A stretch of 64,000 nt of DNA from Fodinibius roseus (GTDB lineage Bacteria > Bacteroidota > Rhodothermia > Balneolales > Balneolaceae), in NCBI RefSeq assembly GCF_900129315.1, contig NZ_FQUS01000020.1:30730-94729 (forward strand). Direction: 5' to 3'. This document shows positions 62,376-64,000 of this stretch, one piece after another; the stretch's first letter is position 1, and each line of letters starts with the position of its first letter. The position numbers and the translations under genes are program-made. Under the pieces are notes generated by a model. The model had not been told where the DNA came from and did no database searches. It saw only the letters and a program-made list of their open reading frames with translations.

Positions 62376-62470
62376 TCATGCAGCCAGTTCTTGTTGTTGG
62401 GTTAAATAATCTTGCATTTCCGCTGGCGTGCGGTAGTCCAACGTAGAAGGCAGGCGCTGGCGGTATGCAG
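62376..62470 (-). pseudogene. C-terminal fragment of an IS3-type transposase
   Basis: The minus-strand frame ends with TAYRQRLPSTLDYRTPAEMQ followed by DYLTQQQELAA and a stop. This is close to the C-terminal signature of IS3-family integrase-core transposases (RLHSALGYRTPAE). The catalytic DDE part is absent. Confidence 0.65.
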
Positions 62471-62541
62471 TTGATATATCCACCCGGAACGGCAGCAGAA
62501 CAGTATCGACAGCCGGCGGAAACAACGACAGAATGGGGTTT

Positions 62542-63600
62542 CTACCGGCCACCGTGATTCTCCAGCCAACCTTCGGGGATGGACAACTGCCAGACCTCAC
62601 TGTCCAGTATGTTATCCGTTCCTGCAGCCCCGCCGGCCACCCAAATTTTGTCGTCAAAAACATATGAAGAGTGTTCGTGACGCGGTGTCCAGATCGTTTC
62701 TGTCTCGAGCTCCGTCCAGTTTCTGCCATCCTTCGAATACCAGACATCACCAAAATTTCCCTGAACATCTGACCAGCCGCCGAGTACCCACATATGATCC
62801 CGATAAACGACGAGAGAAAACCAAAGCCGCGGATCCCAATCGGCTGATTCCGTCACCAATGTCCAGTGGACCCCATCCTCTGAGGACCAGACATCATTTC
62901 TGGCAACCACATCTGGGGCTCGCTGCCCGCCTCCCATCACCCATAGCTTCCCGTCAAATGCGATGGCCTGTCCGTGAGTTCGTGCCGGCCATGATGCATT
63001 ACCGGTCTCCAAGTTCCATTCCTTCCCATCCCGTGATGACCAGACGTCATTGAACAATGTTCCCTCATTATTCTGATAGAAGTCTTCCGTTCCGCCCAGA
63101 ATCCACATTTTGTCCCTGAACACAGCGAAACCCGGTGCAAGCCTGGGACTCCAGGACGCATGCCCTTCCAAAATCCAGGATTGGCCATCCGGGGACGACC
63201 AGACTTCATTGGTTACATCCGTTCCAGGGAGTTTCCGCCCGCCGAGTAGCCACAACCTGTTTTGAAAGACCAGTGAGCCCGGCAAGTCCGTATATTCCAT
63301 AGGTACCTTTTCGGATACCATTTCCCAGCTGGAACCGTCTGTTGAACTCCAGATGTCTCTTGGGTTAGAGTCCTGTGGCGTAAACCAGCCGCCGAGAATC
63401 CATAATTTACCGTCATGCGCGTATTCTGCAGCAGAATCTCTTGGCTGCCACTCCGCCTGTTCCGTCACCTGAATCCAGTCGATTTCCACCTGATCCGGCT
63501 GCTGGTTCGTACAACCGGTAAAGAGGATCCATCCTGTAATAATGACCAAGCAGGCTTTGCAATGAGTTTTATTCATAAATGTCCAGGTTTGAATTTCCAT
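62542..63600 (-). CDS. Kelch-repeat beta-propeller lipoprotein
   Basis: The protein (352 residues from ATG 63600, or 344 from ATG 63576) has a lipoprotein signal (lipobox FTGC). It is followed by about six Kelch-type blades with the recurring pattern LWILGG.. then DVWSS.DG..W (for example KLWILGGWFTPQD and DMWVLGGWSDVQ-like segments). Both starts have plausible ribosome binding sites. Such surface propellers bind sugars or proteins. The gene lies inside the outward-facing inverted repeats at 62342 and 63833 with the IS transposase remnant, which suggests a passenger gene. Confidence 0.85.
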   Translation of the reverse strand: MEIQTWTFMNKTHCKACLVIITGWILFTGCTNQQPDQVEIDWIQVTEQAEWQPRDSAAEYAHDGKLWILGGWFTPQDSNPRDIWSSTDGSSWEMVSEKVPMEYTDLPGSLVFQNRLWLLGGRKLPGTDVTNEVWSSPDGQSWILEGHASWSPRLAPGFAVFRDKMWILGGTEDFYQNNEGTLFNDVWSSRDGKEWNLETGNASWPARTHGQAIAFDGKLWVMGGGQRAPDVVARNDVWSSEDGVHWTLVTESADWDPRLWFSLVVYRDHMWVLGGWSDVQGNFGDVWYSKDGRNWTELETETIWTPRHEHSSYVFDDKIWVAGGAAGTDNILDSEVWQLSIPEGWLENHGGR

Positions 63601-63832
63601 CAGATCCTTGTCCTGTTATCGCTTTTTAATTTCATCGTTGAAAACGCATTGGTTGATCGTTGTTTGTCATGTCGTAGTAGTTCGCTACTCCTCATCGAAC
63701 TCAAACTCCTTATCCAGCTTGTTCACTTTGATTGACAACGTCTAATTTAAATTCAGCAGTATAAGTTTTTCGTGTTTGTTTTTTACTCTTGGTATGGTTA
63801 ATTCGATAATCGTAATGTATACCTTAACCAGG

Positions 63833-63852
63833 TGTCCACCAAAATGTAGCAA
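63833..63852 (+). mobile_element. IS-end-like inverted repeat, right copy
   Basis: TGTCCACCAAAATGTAGCAA. In inverted orientation it shares the first six and last eight bases with the repeat at 62342-62360. The enclosed segment is about 1.5 kb. Confidence 0.5.
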
Positions 63853-63938
63853 GTTCAAACCGCGTAGTGGCTCAGCGGGCATGCTAGTTTTTTGTTGGGG
63901 ACAAGAAAGCCAGCAGCTCGCTGTTCATAACCGTCTCA

Positions 63939-64000
63939 TCAGAGAATTTCTTCAACGATTTCCTCTTTGTCCAGTTCCAGTTTATCCAGCATACTGTCCA
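63939..64000 (-). CDS. 3' end of a gene entering from the right edge
   Basis: A minus-strand frame ending in a TGA at 63939-63941 reads DSMLDKLELDKEEIVEEIL in its last codons. Too short to assign; it is helical and acidic. Confidence 0.25.
   Translation of the reverse strand, partial: DSMLDKLELDKEEIVEEIL

Larger units (their letters stand above)
63601..64000. other. Intergenic end region
   Basis: About 400 bases after the Kelch gene start, containing the right inverted repeat and, at the edge, the last 20 codons of a minus-strand frame. Nothing else is recognised. Confidence 0.4.

Noticed and set aside
1..64000. CRISPR arrays, rRNA genes, riboswitches
   Set aside because: I looked for regularly spaced repeats, rRNA-like stretches and known riboswitch cores and saw none.

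Overview
The window looks like a chromosome segment from a motile Gram-negative member of the Bacteroidota/Balneolota-Rhodothermota group (something like Balneola or Fodinibius). The reasons are: a full flagellar plus chemotaxis gene set; an STN-domain TonB receptor driven by an ECF sigma/FecR pair; SusC-type outer membrane logic; many lipoproteins; weak Shine-Dalgarno sites on chromosomal genes; and a fused KorA plus KorB 2-oxoacid:ferredoxin oxidoreductase. The genus is inference only.

Layout. 1-5746 (minus): flagellar basal-body operon flgB-flgC-fliE-fliF-fliG-fliH-fliI, with fliI running off the left edge. 6156-7121 (plus): a PAS-type histidine kinase divergent from flgB. 7676-17459 (minus): chemotaxis operon cheY-cheC/X-cheA-cheR-cheD-cheX-cheB-cheY-cheW-mcp. 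17830-22318: an unknown protein, a porin, an acyl-CoA thioesterase and an outer membrane protein, with repeat-bearing spacers. 22935-27499 (minus): ECF sigma factor, FecR anti-sigma factor and TonB receptor. 27615-33763: two nucleoside hydrolases plus a fragment of a third copy, a caspase-fold lipoprotein with a tail-anchored partner, a PHP phosphodiesterase and a small secreted protein. 34278-39600: a CaCA exchanger, a ferric-reductase-like membrane protein and korAB.

39686-46955 is accessory: a decayed epoxide hydrolase, an Arr rifamycin ADP-ribosyltransferase, DinB-like, hexapeptide-repeat, RibD-like, alpha/beta hydrolase, DoxX and Crp genes, and a two-gene nucleotidyltransferase pair. At 47370-47416 lies the 3' part of a CAT-anticodon tRNA, without a matching 5' half and next to paired direct repeats. 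This is the signature of an integration site. To its right sits the most interesting locus, a type I restriction-modification operon (48379-57129). It is interrupted by two extra genes, giving the order hsdR - HEPN RNase-like protein - hsdS - PD-(D/E)XK nuclease-like protein - hsdM. A phage-like recombination module follows (RadC/JAB protein, a small protein, a DUF669-like protein, a YqaJ exonuclease, a small protein, a DUF932 protein), several of whose genes have strong AAGGAGG-type ribosome binding sites.

The right end (60747-64000) holds a GlxA-type regulator, a DUF4242 protein, fragments of a sensor kinase and of an IS transposase, and a Kelch-repeat lipoprotein lying between two outward-facing, IS-end-like inverted repeats.

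How it works together: the flagellar and chemotaxis genes form one motility block in which two CheY and two CheC/CheX-family proteins share one operon. The ECF/FecR/TonB set is a cell-surface signalling uptake unit. The restriction locus looks like a composite defence island. I infer that the HEPN protein is a guard toxin comparable to the PrrC anticodon nuclease, which is also embedded in a type I hsd operon, and that the nuclease protein adds a second effector. All functions are read from sequence by eye; no database search was run.
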